Assembly: GCA_016721905.1 (NCBI GenBank)
Contig: JADKHH010000007.1
Span: forward strand, 124,001-188,000
Reading direction: 5' to 3'
Length of the DNA stretch: 64,000 bases
Source of the DNA: Candidatus Opimibacter skivensis
GTDB lineage: Bacteria > Bacteroidota > Bacteroidia > Chitinophagales > Saprospiraceae
A program made the translations under genes and the position numbers. Below are positions 1 through 7,680 of the stretch, piece by piece. The notes under the pieces are model-generated. The model had not been told where the DNA came from. It ran no database searches and saw only the letters and a program-made list of their open reading frames with translations. How positions within the stretch are numbered: position 1 is the first letter of the stretch; every line of letters starts with the position of its first letter.

Positions 1-469
1 CTCCGGTCGCTAACCACAGGAATCCCTGCCTGTCTTCAAGCATGGCATGTATGGTATTCGTCGGGATAGATTCCGGCTTATCTGATTGATTCTTGTATTG
101 CCTGAATTGTTGTGATGGCGGCAAGCGATAGTCGTAACGTGATAGACCTCCATCGGCAGTAGCAATCCATAGCACGCCGTCAGCATCTTCCAGGAGATCT
201 GTGATGATGTTGCCGGAGATGCAATCTGTCTTGCCCGGTGTAGAGCGAAAGATGAGGAAATCATTTCCATCATAGCGGTTGAGTCCGTCTTCGGTCCCTA
301 TCCAGATAAATCCTCTCGCATCCTGGAGGATGGCGTTGACCTTATTATGGGACAAGCCATTATCTGTGTTGATCTTATCAAAATACAGGAAGGAGGATTG
401 CGCAGCAACCGAAACATAAAAGAAAACCAGTGCCAGGGTTATCTTGATTTTTAGAAGGGCTTGGTACAT
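1..469 (-). CDS. Two-component regulator propeller sensor, N-terminal part (cut by left edge)
   Basis: An ATG at 467-469 opens a frame that stays open to the window edge, giving 156 residues. A signal peptide (LALVFFYVSVAAQ, about residues 11-24) is followed by Reg_prop blades: INTDNGLSHNKVNAI, GFIWIGTEDGLNRYDG and LWIATADGGLSRYDY. Such blades build the periplasmic sensor of Bacteroidota hybrid two-component systems, or of smaller kinase, LuxR or LytTR proteins. The output domain lies outside the window, so the class is undecided. The blades place it in the periplasm as a ligand sensor; the ligand is unknown. The 3' end of the gene is missing because of the window, not because of a mutation. 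Confidence 0.85.
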   Translation of the reverse strand, partial: MYQALLKIKITLALVFFYVSVAAQSSFLYFDKINTDNGLSHNKVNAILQDARGFIWIGTEDGLNRYDGNDFLIFRSTPGKTDCISGNIITDLLEDADGVLWIATADGGLSRYDYRLPPSQQFRQYKNQSDKPESIPTNTIHAMLEDRQGFLWLATG

Positions 470-523
470 TACCCATTAAAAATATCAAAATTACGGTGGG
501 GGCACGGGCCGCCAAAGGGAATG

Positions 524-604
524 CTTTCGTCTCGGGCGTATTGCATCCGCCCGGGACGAAAGAAATCCGGTTTTTGGGGGCGGATGCAATACGCCCCCGA
601 CGAG
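524..604. repeat. REPIN-like inverted pair of a short palindromic repeat
   Basis: GGGCGTATTGCATCCGCCC at 534-552 is repeated in perfect inverted orientation at 578-596, with 25 bp between. The first copy also sits in its own hairpin, 524-562 (15-bp stem with one mismatch around the loop TATTGCATC). Two inverted REP-like units with a short spacer are the form called REPIN, usually mobilised by a RAYT transposase. A RAYT gene lies 5 kb away, but its nearby palindromes have a different core, so the link is only inferred. Confidence 0.6.
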
Positions 605-623
605 AATATCCTTTTCGGAAAAC

Positions 624-1568
624 TTATTGAATAATCGATATGTGCAGCACCATGCTCATGGGCTCTTCCATATCTGTACTCATATTCATAAACTTCACTT
701 CAACATTTCCAGGCGTGCATACCCGTGCATAACCTATCATCAGACCGGACATGGTAGATCCGGGAGATACATATACTGAAGCTTGTTCGATGGCGCCTTC
801 AAAAGGAATGGTGACCATGCCTTCACCCATAGACGCAAGAGCGGGTATTTCAATCTCCAGGGTGCTTTTCATGATGCCATTGAGTATCGTCCCTGAAGAG
901 CCTATACGGACGGTGCCGTTCACGTCGAGCTTTGCAGCAGGATTATTCCTTCCGATACCTACATTTCCGACTGAATCGATGCGCATGCGCTCTATTGCAT
1001 TTGTTCCGAACCATAAGGGTTTGTTCTCATTCTGGATTAAGTGGGCCTGACTGCTGGCCAGGGTAACACCGAGCATCAGACCATCATTGTATAGAGCACC
1101 TGTATTGGCATTTGTTAACTGAAGCCGTGTGGTTGGTGCAGAAAGGCTATGGATCTGAAGTTGTGTATTCGGATTTTGTGTGCCGATACCGATAGAGGTG
1201 CCTTGATTAAAAAGATTACTTGTTCCTGCCCATTTAAGCCCATCCCATCGCAATGTCTGACCGTTACTGGTTCCGTTTAATACAGGAACTACCCAGTTGG
1301 CACCATCAAAATAATAAAGGCCTTTGGGTGTGGAAGGTAAAGGGGGCTGGGCATTGTCGGTTTGAAATACCAGCATGCCCGCATCTTCCGCGGAGAGGCC
1401 CATTTCTGATTTCTGGAGGCCTGTCAGTCGAGGTGGAAGTAATCCTTTTGTGGTTGAAGAAATGTCCAGTATGGACTTGCTTCGTGGGGTTTCTGTTCCA
1501 ATACCCACTTGAGAGGTGCTGACGAGGGGTGGCAATAGCAGCCACATCAGCATAAAATGCTTTTTCAT
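624..1568 (-). CDS. Secreted VGIG-repeat fibre-like protein
   Basis: This 314-residue protein has a signal peptide (MKKHFMLMWLLLPPLVSTSQ). It then shows the motifs typical of large Bacteroidota surface or tail-fibre-like proteins: VGIGTETPRSKSILDISS near residue 21, GIGTQNPNTQLQI near 125, and NVGIGRNNPAAKLDVNGTV near 200. The block TKGLLPPRLT followed by GLYYFDGANWVV is standard in these proteins. The C terminus is not a recognisable T9SS sorting domain. Function is unknown; a structural, possibly trimeric, extracellular role is inferred from the family. It stands alone, 55 bp before the next upstream feature of note, in a repeat-rich gap. Confidence 0.75.
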   Translation of the reverse strand: MKKHFMLMWLLLPPLVSTSQVGIGTETPRSKSILDISSTTKGLLPPRLTGLQKSEMGLSAEDAGMLVFQTDNAQPPLPSTPKGLYYFDGANWVVPVLNGTSNGQTLRWDGLKWAGTSNLFNQGTSIGIGTQNPNTQLQIHSLSAPTTRLQLTNANTGALYNDGLMLGVTLASSQAHLIQNENKPLWFGTNAIERMRIDSVGNVGIGRNNPAAKLDVNGTVRIGSSGTILNGIMKSTLEIEIPALASMGEGMVTIPFEGAIEQASVYVSPGSTMSGLMIGYARVCTPGNVEVKFMNMSTDMEEPMSMVLHISIIQ

Positions 1569-1976
1569 TAGTTCTTCGTTTTAAAGTTCCACCTCTTTTT
1601 CTTCATTCCCGGATCCCGACGGGGCAAAAGCAAGTAAATGGAAAATGGGGGTAAAAAAAGATCCTTATCAGGTCCTCATGCTAAGTGTACTTATATGATT
1701 GATTAAGCTAAAAAAATCAAAGGCAGGAAATGTCTTCTATGACTCGATCCCTACTACAATCTAAACTTGGCGTCCTTTGAATATAGAGTGGAATGTCGAA
1801 GATAACTAAAAAGGCTTACTATGTGTAAGCCCTTGAGAATTAATAATATATATAATTATTTTTACATATATTATTACCTTATTTTATATGGATAACTCCC
1901 TTTCCAACAGGTGGATATCCCCTGCGGTCATCTGTGAATTGAATCATTCTTTAAAAGGCAGACTCACACATCCTGA
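1569..1976. other. Intergenic region, AT-rich, no gene seen
   Basis: About 400 bp without a supportable gene. The part near 1838-1895 is a run of TA-rich sequence (ATAATATATATAATTATT and similar) that could be a melting or promoter region. No RNA gene, repeat family or clear terminator was recognised. Confidence 0.5.
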
Positions 1977-2252
1977 TTATTTTTGTTTGGAAAACAGATC
2001 TCTGCCGACCTCAAAATTCCTATCAAAATCTCCGATGATGAGTCGTTGATTACCTACATACCCAACACCAGATTCGAGAATATATTTGCCGGTCTCGGTA
2101 TCCAGAATCAAAAAACCATCGTCATTCATACTTGCCTGAAATCGACCTGGAGAATATTCAGGCTTTGGATCCATGGCACTCAAAAGCATACCAATACATA
2201 GGATAGCAAAGCACCCCATCAGGAACGAACTGAAATTAATCTTGAAATTCAT
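1977..2252 (-). CDS. Small membrane-anchored or secreted protein, unknown function
   Basis: A 91-residue product with a hydrophobic N terminus (about residues 8-27, FLMGCFAILCIGMLLSA) that is a signal peptide or anchor. A short soluble domain follows: GRFQASMNDDGFLILDTETG, then YVGNQRLIIGDF. The cysteine in the hydrophobic stretch does not form a clear lipobox. No family was recognised. The start ATG is the only sensible one because it precedes the hydrophobic segment. It is transcribed in the same direction as the neighbouring TonB receptor but 200 bp downstream, beyond the receptor's terminator, so it is probably a separate unit. Confidence 0.6.
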   Translation of the reverse strand: MNFKINFSSFLMGCFAILCIGMLLSAMDPKPEYSPGRFQASMNDDGFLILDTETGKYILESGVGYVGNQRLIIGDFDRNFEVGRDLFSKQK

Positions 2253-2394
2253 GGCGTTGTATTTAGGTGGTTAAGAAATAAAAGTCAGGTTTTAATACTC
2301 CTATAAATATCGGGTCATGACTCTTACTATTTTCTTATCTCCCTATTAAGGTTAGGTTAATTAAGGAATGCTGTCAGATTTAATAAATGGAAAT

Positions 2395-2424
2395 AAAAAG
2401 GGAGCCCTCAGTGGACTCCCTTTT
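2395..2424 (-). terminator. Rho-independent terminator of the TonB receptor gene
   Basis: An 8-bp stem (2400-2407 with 2413-2420, one mismatch, loop TCAGT) lies 40 bp past the receptor stop codon. Read on the minus strand it is followed by a T run (complement of AAAAA at 2395-2399). Confidence 0.7.
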
Positions 2425-2459
2425 CTGGTTTTGATAGTTTGAAGCAAAATAATCCCGGT

Positions 2460-4865
2460 CTAGAAATTAGCCTGGAGTGATAACACAAAATTTCGCCCTG
2501 GTGCTACGATACCTGAACTATAAGGACGATACCGCACATCGGTGATGTTTTCGAGGCCTGCACCAATCGTGAAGCTTTGATTAAGTTGATAATTAGCTTT
2601 GAAATTGAGTGTTGCCCACGAAGGTGAATACGGATTGCCATTATCATCAATCGCATAGATCTCCGTTTTCGCTTGTTCTTCTTCGGGTAGCTCATCAAAA
2701 TCTTTTCCATCACTAAAGTAGCCGTACAACATCATACTAAGGCCTTCATGCCTGTAGGTCACCCTCGCCATACCAAAGAGTGGTGCTGCATGACGTGAAG
2801 GACTTACACTGCCATCATCAAGTTCCTCTTCGCCGACCTGATAATTGAGGTCTGCAGAAAATCCAAATCCGCTGGGCAGCTCAATATCAATACCAGCCTG
2901 AACGCCATATACAGTGGCCACCGCAGCATTTTGTATAGCTTGTACCTTGCTCAATTCGCCATCATAGAAGATACTATCCATTCCATTGAGGGCATAGTCT
3001 CTCCTGACCATGGCATCATTGAGTTTGGTATAAAAGCCTGTCACATCAAACTTGATTTTTTTCGTCAGGATTCCAGCCACACCTGCTTCCACATTAAATG
3101 CATACTCTGCATCGAGATCCGGATTTGGGACAATGACTGATCCCGGCTCTGAGTCAAATACCTTCCCGGAGTCATCCACATTAGGTGACCTGAATCCGGT
3201 GGATGTATTGACTCTGAAGGCCCAGCGTTCTGATGGTGAATATGTAACACCCAGACTTCCGGTCAATGCGCCATTGTGTATCGAAGTTGTTGTATACGGG
3301 AATGGATAGAACGTCGTATCAAACTCCGCTTCCTGTCCGAAGGTACTGTACCGCGCACCTGCCTGGAGCACCAAACGCTCAGAGAATCTCCTTTGAAAAT
3401 TTGCATAAGCACCAAGTGAATTCCAGGTAGCCTGCGGATAACGGGCAGGTCCATCAACGATGATCCCAGTTGAGATGTCTTCATCCTTGCCAATAGATGT
3501 CACATCATCCCAGACCCCTTCCACTCCATAGAATAAAAGGTTACTGCTACCGAACGATTTACTGAAATCAAGGTTGAGGGAAAGCGCGCCTACCTGCTCA
3601 ACTCGTATATGACGCTCGCTATCATTGATGTTCCGGTCAATCCTGCTTTCTTCAAAGTTCTGGTATGCTGCACGCAACACCATTTCATCATAAACTTTGT
3701 TGTATCCGTGATGCTGCACAGTGAATTGATTCATCATCCATTCCTGTGGTCCGTAATTCCATTCACCATAGCGAGGCAATCCATTCCTGTAACGGATGTG
3801 ACGATCATACCGTGAATAGGTTGAAGTGGTGGAATAATGGAGTGCATACTGCAAGTCCCATGCTTCTGACGGACTGTAACGCACCTTCTGCATAAAATTG
3901 ATCTGACTGTATCCGGAAGGACGCTGAACAAGCGGATCATCATTAGTCACTACTACATCTACGCTATCGATGCGTTCGACATAGAAAGGTCGGAGATATT
4001 CTTCCGGCCCATAACTCCCCATGCGGAGGTCATCATAATCAAAGGAGGATATGCTGCTCACGAGTGCCCACTTCTTCCAGCCGGCGTTGATATCAAAATG
4101 GCCGGTCGCTTCGTGGTTGGCCGAGGAGGTACGCATGATCGCTTTACCTGAGATCAATGGCTCATCAGTCAACGATAGCTGAGGGGTCAACGTCTGGAAA
4201 CTCATCACCCCCCCAATAGCATCACTGCCATAGATGACAGAGCCCGGACCAAAGAGCACTTCAACGCGCTCGGTCGCAAATGGATCGAGGTTGATGACAT
4301 TCTGGATATTGCCTGACCGGAAGATGGCGGTATTCATCCTTACGCCGTCAACAGCATACAACAACCTGTTGGTCGCAAACCCCCTGATCATCGGACTTCC
4401 CCCACCCTGTTGGCTTTTCTGGATGAATACTTCGCCCGAAGAACCGAGTAGGTCGGCAGAGGTCTGTGGATTTTGCAATGCAATATCACGGGTAGAGATC
4501 GTCGATACTTTTGAAGGTATATCGGAGGAAGACTGGTTCCATCTTGATGCGGAGACAACAACCTGATCAAGTGAAATATCTTCCCGAGCCATGCGGACTA
4601 TAAATTTCATATTCACCAGGTCATTATAACTCAGCTGCTGGGTATGAAACCCAAGGCTCTTGATTAAAATCCATTCAGCATCAACAAACAAGGAGCTGCT
4701 GAGTTGACCTTCGTGATTGGTCATCTCTCCTGTCTTGTGTTTATCACTTATCACGATGGCCAGCTCTACTGGCTGGCCGGTTACATCATCGAGTATAGTG
4801 ATGGCCTGTCCGTAAGCATACGCGCTCATACAGGCGATCACACACATCATGAATACTTTTTTCAT
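2460..4865 (-). CDS. TonB-dependent outer-membrane receptor
   Basis: The likely start is the ATG at 4865, giving MKKVFMMCVIACMSAYAYGQ as signal peptide; an in-frame ATG 20 codons upstream lacks such a signal. The roughly 800-residue protein has a carboxypeptidase-regulatory-like domain (about 20-100), a plug with DLLGSSGEVFIQKS, PMIRGFATNRLLYAVDGVRMN and GPGSVIYGSDAIGGVMSF (about 120-225), and a beta-barrel ending in the aromatic residue of LSLQANF. The plug resembles the haemoglobin/transferrin/BtuB-like receptor group, so a metal chelate, haem or cobalamin substrate is plausible, but the sequence does not settle it. The small His-rich protein encoded 75 bp upstream is probably co-transcribed. 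Confidence 0.9.
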   Translation of the reverse strand: MKKVFMMCVIACMSAYAYGQAITILDDVTGQPVELAIVISDKHKTGEMTNHEGQLSSSLFVDAEWILIKSLGFHTQQLSYNDLVNMKFIVRMAREDISLDQVVVSASRWNQSSSDIPSKVSTISTRDIALQNPQTSADLLGSSGEVFIQKSQQGGGSPMIRGFATNRLLYAVDGVRMNTAIFRSGNIQNVINLDPFATERVEVLFGPGSVIYGSDAIGGVMSFQTLTPQLSLTDEPLISGKAIMRTSSANHEATGHFDINAGWKKWALVSSISSFDYDDLRMGSYGPEEYLRPFYVERIDSVDVVVTNDDPLVQRPSGYSQINFMQKVRYSPSEAWDLQYALHYSTTSTYSRYDRHIRYRNGLPRYGEWNYGPQEWMMNQFTVQHHGYNKVYDEMVLRAAYQNFEESRIDRNINDSERHIRVEQVGALSLNLDFSKSFGSSNLLFYGVEGVWDDVTSIGKDEDISTGIIVDGPARYPQATWNSLGAYANFQRRFSERLVLQAGARYSTFGQEAEFDTTFYPFPYTTTSIHNGALTGSLGVTYSPSERWAFRVNTSTGFRSPNVDDSGKVFDSEPGSVIVPNPDLDAEYAFNVEAGVAGILTKKIKFDVTGFYTKLNDAMVRRDYALNGMDSIFYDGELSKVQAIQNAAVATVYGVQAGIDIELPSGFGFSADLNYQVGEEELDDGSVSPSRHAAPLFGMARVTYRHEGLSMMLYGYFSDGKDFDELPEEEQAKTEIYAIDDNGNPYSPSWATLNFKANYQLNQSFTIGAGLENITDVRYRPYSSGIVAPGRNFVLSLQANF

Positions 4866-4940
4866 TGTGCGTTTATTAAAATGAAACAAATGCATACAAC
4901 CCATCTCCCTGAGGAAGACAGGCAATCAAAATGTATTTGC

Positions 4941-5474
4941 TCAGCTTAATTCGGGAGGCGGAACGGGAGGAATGCGGTCAAACGCATGTAGGGAAAAGGT
5001 GTAGGGGATCATGCTATGTTGGTGATCATGTCCCGCGGCAAGATTTTGCTTTACGGATGAGACAGGCAGAAACAGTGATTTAAAAAAATCATTTAGTTGC
5101 CTGCCTTCATTTTTGTTTTGCTGGCCGGGGCCCATCAGGTTGACGAGGAGTACATTTAGTTCTTTCCGGAGTTTCGTTTCCTTCCTGTCCCAATAGCACC
5201 AATACCAGATCGAGTCACCTTTTGTCTCAGACCGGAGGACATCGTACATCTCCCCTTTGTATTCAAATTCGCGTGAGTGCTCCCAGTCAAGTTTAAGCCT
5301 GGCATCCTCGGTCGAAAATTTCCAGAGTAGTTGTTCATCCTGGGGGATGGCCTTCTTGATCTTATACCCAGCCATATCTTTTGCCATGGAAATGCGGCCC
5401 TTAAGCCAGGCGTAGTTGCCCAGAAAAGGTAGCACGAGGCAGGCAAAGAGGAATATGGAGAGAAAGGATTTCAG
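4941..5474 (-). CDS. Small membrane-anchored protein upstream of the TonB receptor, probable CTG start
   Basis: The frame contains a convincing N-terminal hydrophobic segment only if read from a CTG at 5472-5474, directly after an in-frame TAA: KSFLSIFLFACLVLPFLGNY. A GTG at 5435 would cut that segment in half. The product is then about 177 residues. The soluble part has YKGEMYDVLRSETKGDSIWY and WCYWDRKETKLRKELNVLL, and the C-terminal tail is rich in His and Pro (AGHDHQHS, RIPPVPPPELS). No family was recognised. The His-rich tail and the TonB receptor 75 bp downstream suggest a role with metal or metal-chelate uptake; this is inference only. Confidence 0.6.
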   Translation of the reverse strand: MKSFLSIFLFACLVLPFLGNYAWLKGRISMAKDMAGYKIKKAIPQDEQLLWKFSTEDARLKLDWEHSREFEYKGEMYDVLRSETKGDSIWYWCYWDRKETKLRKELNVLLVNLMGPGQQNKNEGRQLNDFFKSLFLPVSSVKQNLAAGHDHQHSMIPYTFSLHAFDRIPPVPPPELS

Positions 5475-5557
5475 TGTTTACTTCTTTTGGAGGGATGAAA
5501 TTAGGGAAAATAGAGTAGCCAGGCGGCTAATCTATTGGGTATACTGAATCTTCCTAA

Positions 5558-5623
5558 AGGCACTCCAGATAAAAAGGTACGGACAAGACGCGTCCTGTCC
5601 GTACCTTTTTATCTGGAGTGCCT
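5558..5623. repeat. RAYT-locus palindrome A (66 bp)
   Basis: A near-perfect palindrome centred at 5590.5. The constant core half-site is GGTACGGACAGGACG (here with one change, ACAAGACG, on the left). The arm outside the core is specific to this copy (GGCACTCCAGATAAAAA on the left, its reverse complement on the right). Confidence 0.9.
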
Positions 5624-5735
5624 GGATGATCATATCCACTTGCTCCAGGGAAAATCCTATCCTATGCCCTCTTCGATTCTCCCTTTGCGCTGCGAGCCTC
5701 ATATTCCCTCCTTTAGGAGATAGATATCATTTACA

Positions 5736-5803
5736 CAAGCATTCCAGCCAATAAGGTACGGACAGGACGCGTCCTGTCCGTACCTTATTGGCTGGAATGC
5801 TTG
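5736..5803. repeat. RAYT-locus palindrome B (68 bp, perfect)
   Basis: A perfect 68-bp palindrome centred at 5769.5. It has the same core half-site GGTACGGACAGGACG as copies A, C and D, but its own arm: CAAGCATTCCAGCCAATAA on the left and the exact reverse complement on the right. Confidence 0.95.
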
Positions 5804-5843
5804 GATTTTCTTCATCTAAATATCATGGCTTTCAGCCTCCCTG

Positions 5844-5915
5844 CCACCCCGGGTGAAAAAAAGAAGGTACGGACAGGACGCGTCCTGTCCGTACCTTCTT
5901 TTTCACCCGGGGTGG
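5844..5915. repeat. RAYT-locus palindrome C (72 bp)
   Basis: Centred near 5880.5 with the shared core. Its arm starts CCACCCCGGGTG on the left and ends CACCCGGGGTGG on the right. The only asymmetry is the A/T run, seven A on the left and five T on the right. It ends 10 bp beyond the stop codon of the RAYT gene and could also act as that gene's transcription terminator. Confidence 0.9.
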
Positions 5916-5925
5916 GGATTTCAAA

Positions 5926-6444
5926 TTATCCTCGCCAATTCTTTGGATTCTCTCTGATATATTTTGAAATTCTTTCAAAGGCCCTATCACTGCGGATGAT
6001 GTGATCATTAAAAGATCGGTGCCAATCAAATTCCGGCGCCATTCCTGGGTACATTTCTTTCTCCAGCAGGTGAATATGCTTGGAAGCAGTCATCTTAAAA
6101 GCGCCAATTATTTCATATAATGGTTTAATCCTCAACGTCCTTTTCGACTGATCGCTCTTGTGATGATGTGATTGAACAAGCAAATCCCTTTTAATCTCCA
6201 CAATGCCGTGCACATGATCAGGCATGATTATAAATGCATGTCCGATAACATAAGGAAAATGCGCGCACATCCATGCCCATTGCTCAGCAACAATCATCCC
6301 AAATGGATTAAGCACCATTTGACCATTTGTGATCTCACCAAAAAACCTTCTGAAATCCTTAACGTTGGATGTAAAGAAATACCTTCCATCACGGCTATAA
6401 TCATAGCCGTTGAGCCTGTTTGATTTTCGAACTGGTAAGCGCAT
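5926..6444 (-). CDS. REP-associated tyrosine transposase (RAYT, IS200-like Y1 domain)
   Basis: This 172-residue protein has the full Y1 transposase layout: YDYSRDGRYFFTSNVKD near residue 14, the HUH metal-binding motif in MPDHVHGIVEI (about residue 75), an alpha-helical middle part (LYEIIGAFKMTASKHI), and the C-terminal block KYIRENPKNW, which holds the probable catalytic tyrosine. RAYTs are single-domain HUH nucleases that cut single-stranded DNA at palindromic REP sequences. The length fits a short Bacteroidota RAYT, and the reading frame is intact. It sits between palindromes C (10 bp downstream) and D (130 bp upstream), with A and B just beyond, so the palindromes are its likely substrates. 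Activity is inferred, not shown. Confidence 0.9.
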   Translation of the reverse strand: MRLPVRKSNRLNGYDYSRDGRYFFTSNVKDFRRFFGEITNGQMVLNPFGMIVAEQWAWMCAHFPYVIGHAFIIMPDHVHGIVEIKRDLLVQSHHHKSDQSKRTLRIKPLYEIIGAFKMTASKHIHLLEKEMYPGMAPEFDWHRSFNDHIIRSDRAFERISKYIRENPKNWRG

Positions 6445-6570
6445 AAATCAAAATGAAAAATAGGGATCAGCCACAAGAAATGCAAGAAAATGTTTGAAGT
6501 TTTACTTACACTGTAGTAGAAACAATGATGATGATTTGAAATGGATGCTTCTAAGCAGTATCTCCGGAAA

Positions 6571-6640
6571 GGATGGCCATGAAAAAAAAAGGTACGGACA
6601 GGACGCGTCCTGTCCGTACCTTTTTTTTTCATGGCCATCC
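6571..6640. repeat. RAYT-locus palindrome D (70 bp, perfect)
   Basis: A perfect 70-bp palindrome centred at 6605.5. It shares the core half-site GGTACGGACAGGACG and has its own arm, GGATGGCCATG followed by nine A, mirrored exactly on the right. It lies upstream of the RAYT gene; the rest of 6445-6758 holds no gene that I can support. Confidence 0.95.
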
Positions 6641-6758
6641 GGGATGATTCATTTTCTTGGCAATCTAAGATGGTACTTCTCACAAGCAATCATAGATTTT
6701 GAATATGCCTTTAGGGCCTTTTATTCCATTCTTGTGGAGATATATAATATTTACACAT

Positions 6759-7532
6759 TTACAATCTCCTCCTCGCGCGCTCATGATACTCGATCAGCGG
6801 AAAGAGATCTATATCCGCTGCCCGCACACGTCCATTGACTGGATATTCAAACGGGTGGTCGATGTCTTTGATCAGGCGGACCATGTAGATAAATATCTGC
6901 GTAAAGAAGGCGACCAGGATGATACCGGTGATGAAATTCTCAAACCTGGTGATGAGTAATAAGCCGATCACGACGAGGGTCAATACTTCGAGGAAGGCAT
7001 AGCCGGTGGCAATAAAACTGGTTCGCTTGATGACGGTAGTTCTCGAAAATAATCTGCGCAGATTGGTTTGCTCCCGTTTTACCCAGGAGGAGGTCGAACC
7101 AATTTTGGTCTGCTCCACATGCAATGCTATGGAGGTAATCTCTTCTATTTTCTTATAGACGACTTCTTCAGTTTCGCGATGCGCATAATAATTGAGGATA
7201 GCCTCTGTCACGCCATTGAGCTGCCGCTTCTGAGCCGGCAGGTCAAAGTCACTCTTGAACCCATGCGCAAGCACCACTGTATCTTCAATGGATTCAATAG
7301 CGACTGCCATCTCAGCAGGAATTTTTTCACTCTCCTTATAATCCGCCAATGTGCCCGCGAGCATGAAGCCGATTAAAAATATCCCACCGGTGATCACTAG
7401 ATCAATTTCAGAAAAGTGGACCAGCCCATCATATCCCAAACCATGCACAATGCCGGTTTTAAGTAATACTACCCCAAGGGTGATGGGCAGTGCGGCGATC
7501 ATGGGTTTCCATTTGATGAGATTGAGTTTCAT
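6759..7532 (-). CDS. Bestrophin-like (DUF4239-type) membrane protein
   Basis: A 257-residue protein with four predicted membrane segments: two near the N terminus (about 10-32 and 44-63, IAALPITLGVVLL and ITGGIFLIGFMLAGTL) and two near residues 173-220 (FLEVLTLVVIGLLLI, ITGIILVAFFTQIFIYMV). The motif LADYKESEKIPAEMAVAIES after the second segment is characteristic of bestrophin-like DUF4239 proteins, which are presumed ion channels or transporters. The central part is helical and soluble. The transported ion is unknown. No operon partner is evident; a tandem repeat precedes it. Confidence 0.6.
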   Translation of the reverse strand: MKLNLIKWKPMIAALPITLGVVLLKTGIVHGLGYDGLVHFSEIDLVITGGIFLIGFMLAGTLADYKESEKIPAEMAVAIESIEDTVVLAHGFKSDFDLPAQKRQLNGVTEAILNYYAHRETEEVVYKKIEEITSIALHVEQTKIGSTSSWVKREQTNLRRLFSRTTVIKRTSFIATGYAFLEVLTLVVIGLLLITRFENFITGIILVAFFTQIFIYMVRLIKDIDHPFEYPVNGRVRAADIDLFPLIEYHERARRRL

Positions 7533-7538
7533 GGAGAG

Positions 7539-7675
7539 TTGATGAGTTGGTTGATGAGTTGATGGGTTGATTTGTTGATGAGTTGATTTGTTGATGAGTT
7601 GATTTGTTGATGGGTTGATTTGTTGATTTGTTGATGGGTTGACAATCTTATAAACATATCAACTTATCAACTTAT
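7539..7675. repeat. TTGATG/TTGATT microsatellite
   Basis: Between two same-strand genes lies a run of 7-8-bp words (TTGATGAG, TTGATTTG, TTGATGGG) repeated well over ten times. It ends in the inverse word (ATCAACTT three times), so the tract can fold back on itself. Copy number is likely to vary between strains. Confidence 0.85.
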
Positions 7676-7680
7676 CAACT

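Noticed and set aside
751..1050. Plus-strand frame inside the fibre gene at 624-1568
   Set aside because: Codes on the opposite strand of a well supported gene and has no domain.
7539..7675. Suspected CRISPR array
   Set aside because: Repeats are 7-8 bp words without spacers; a microsatellite.
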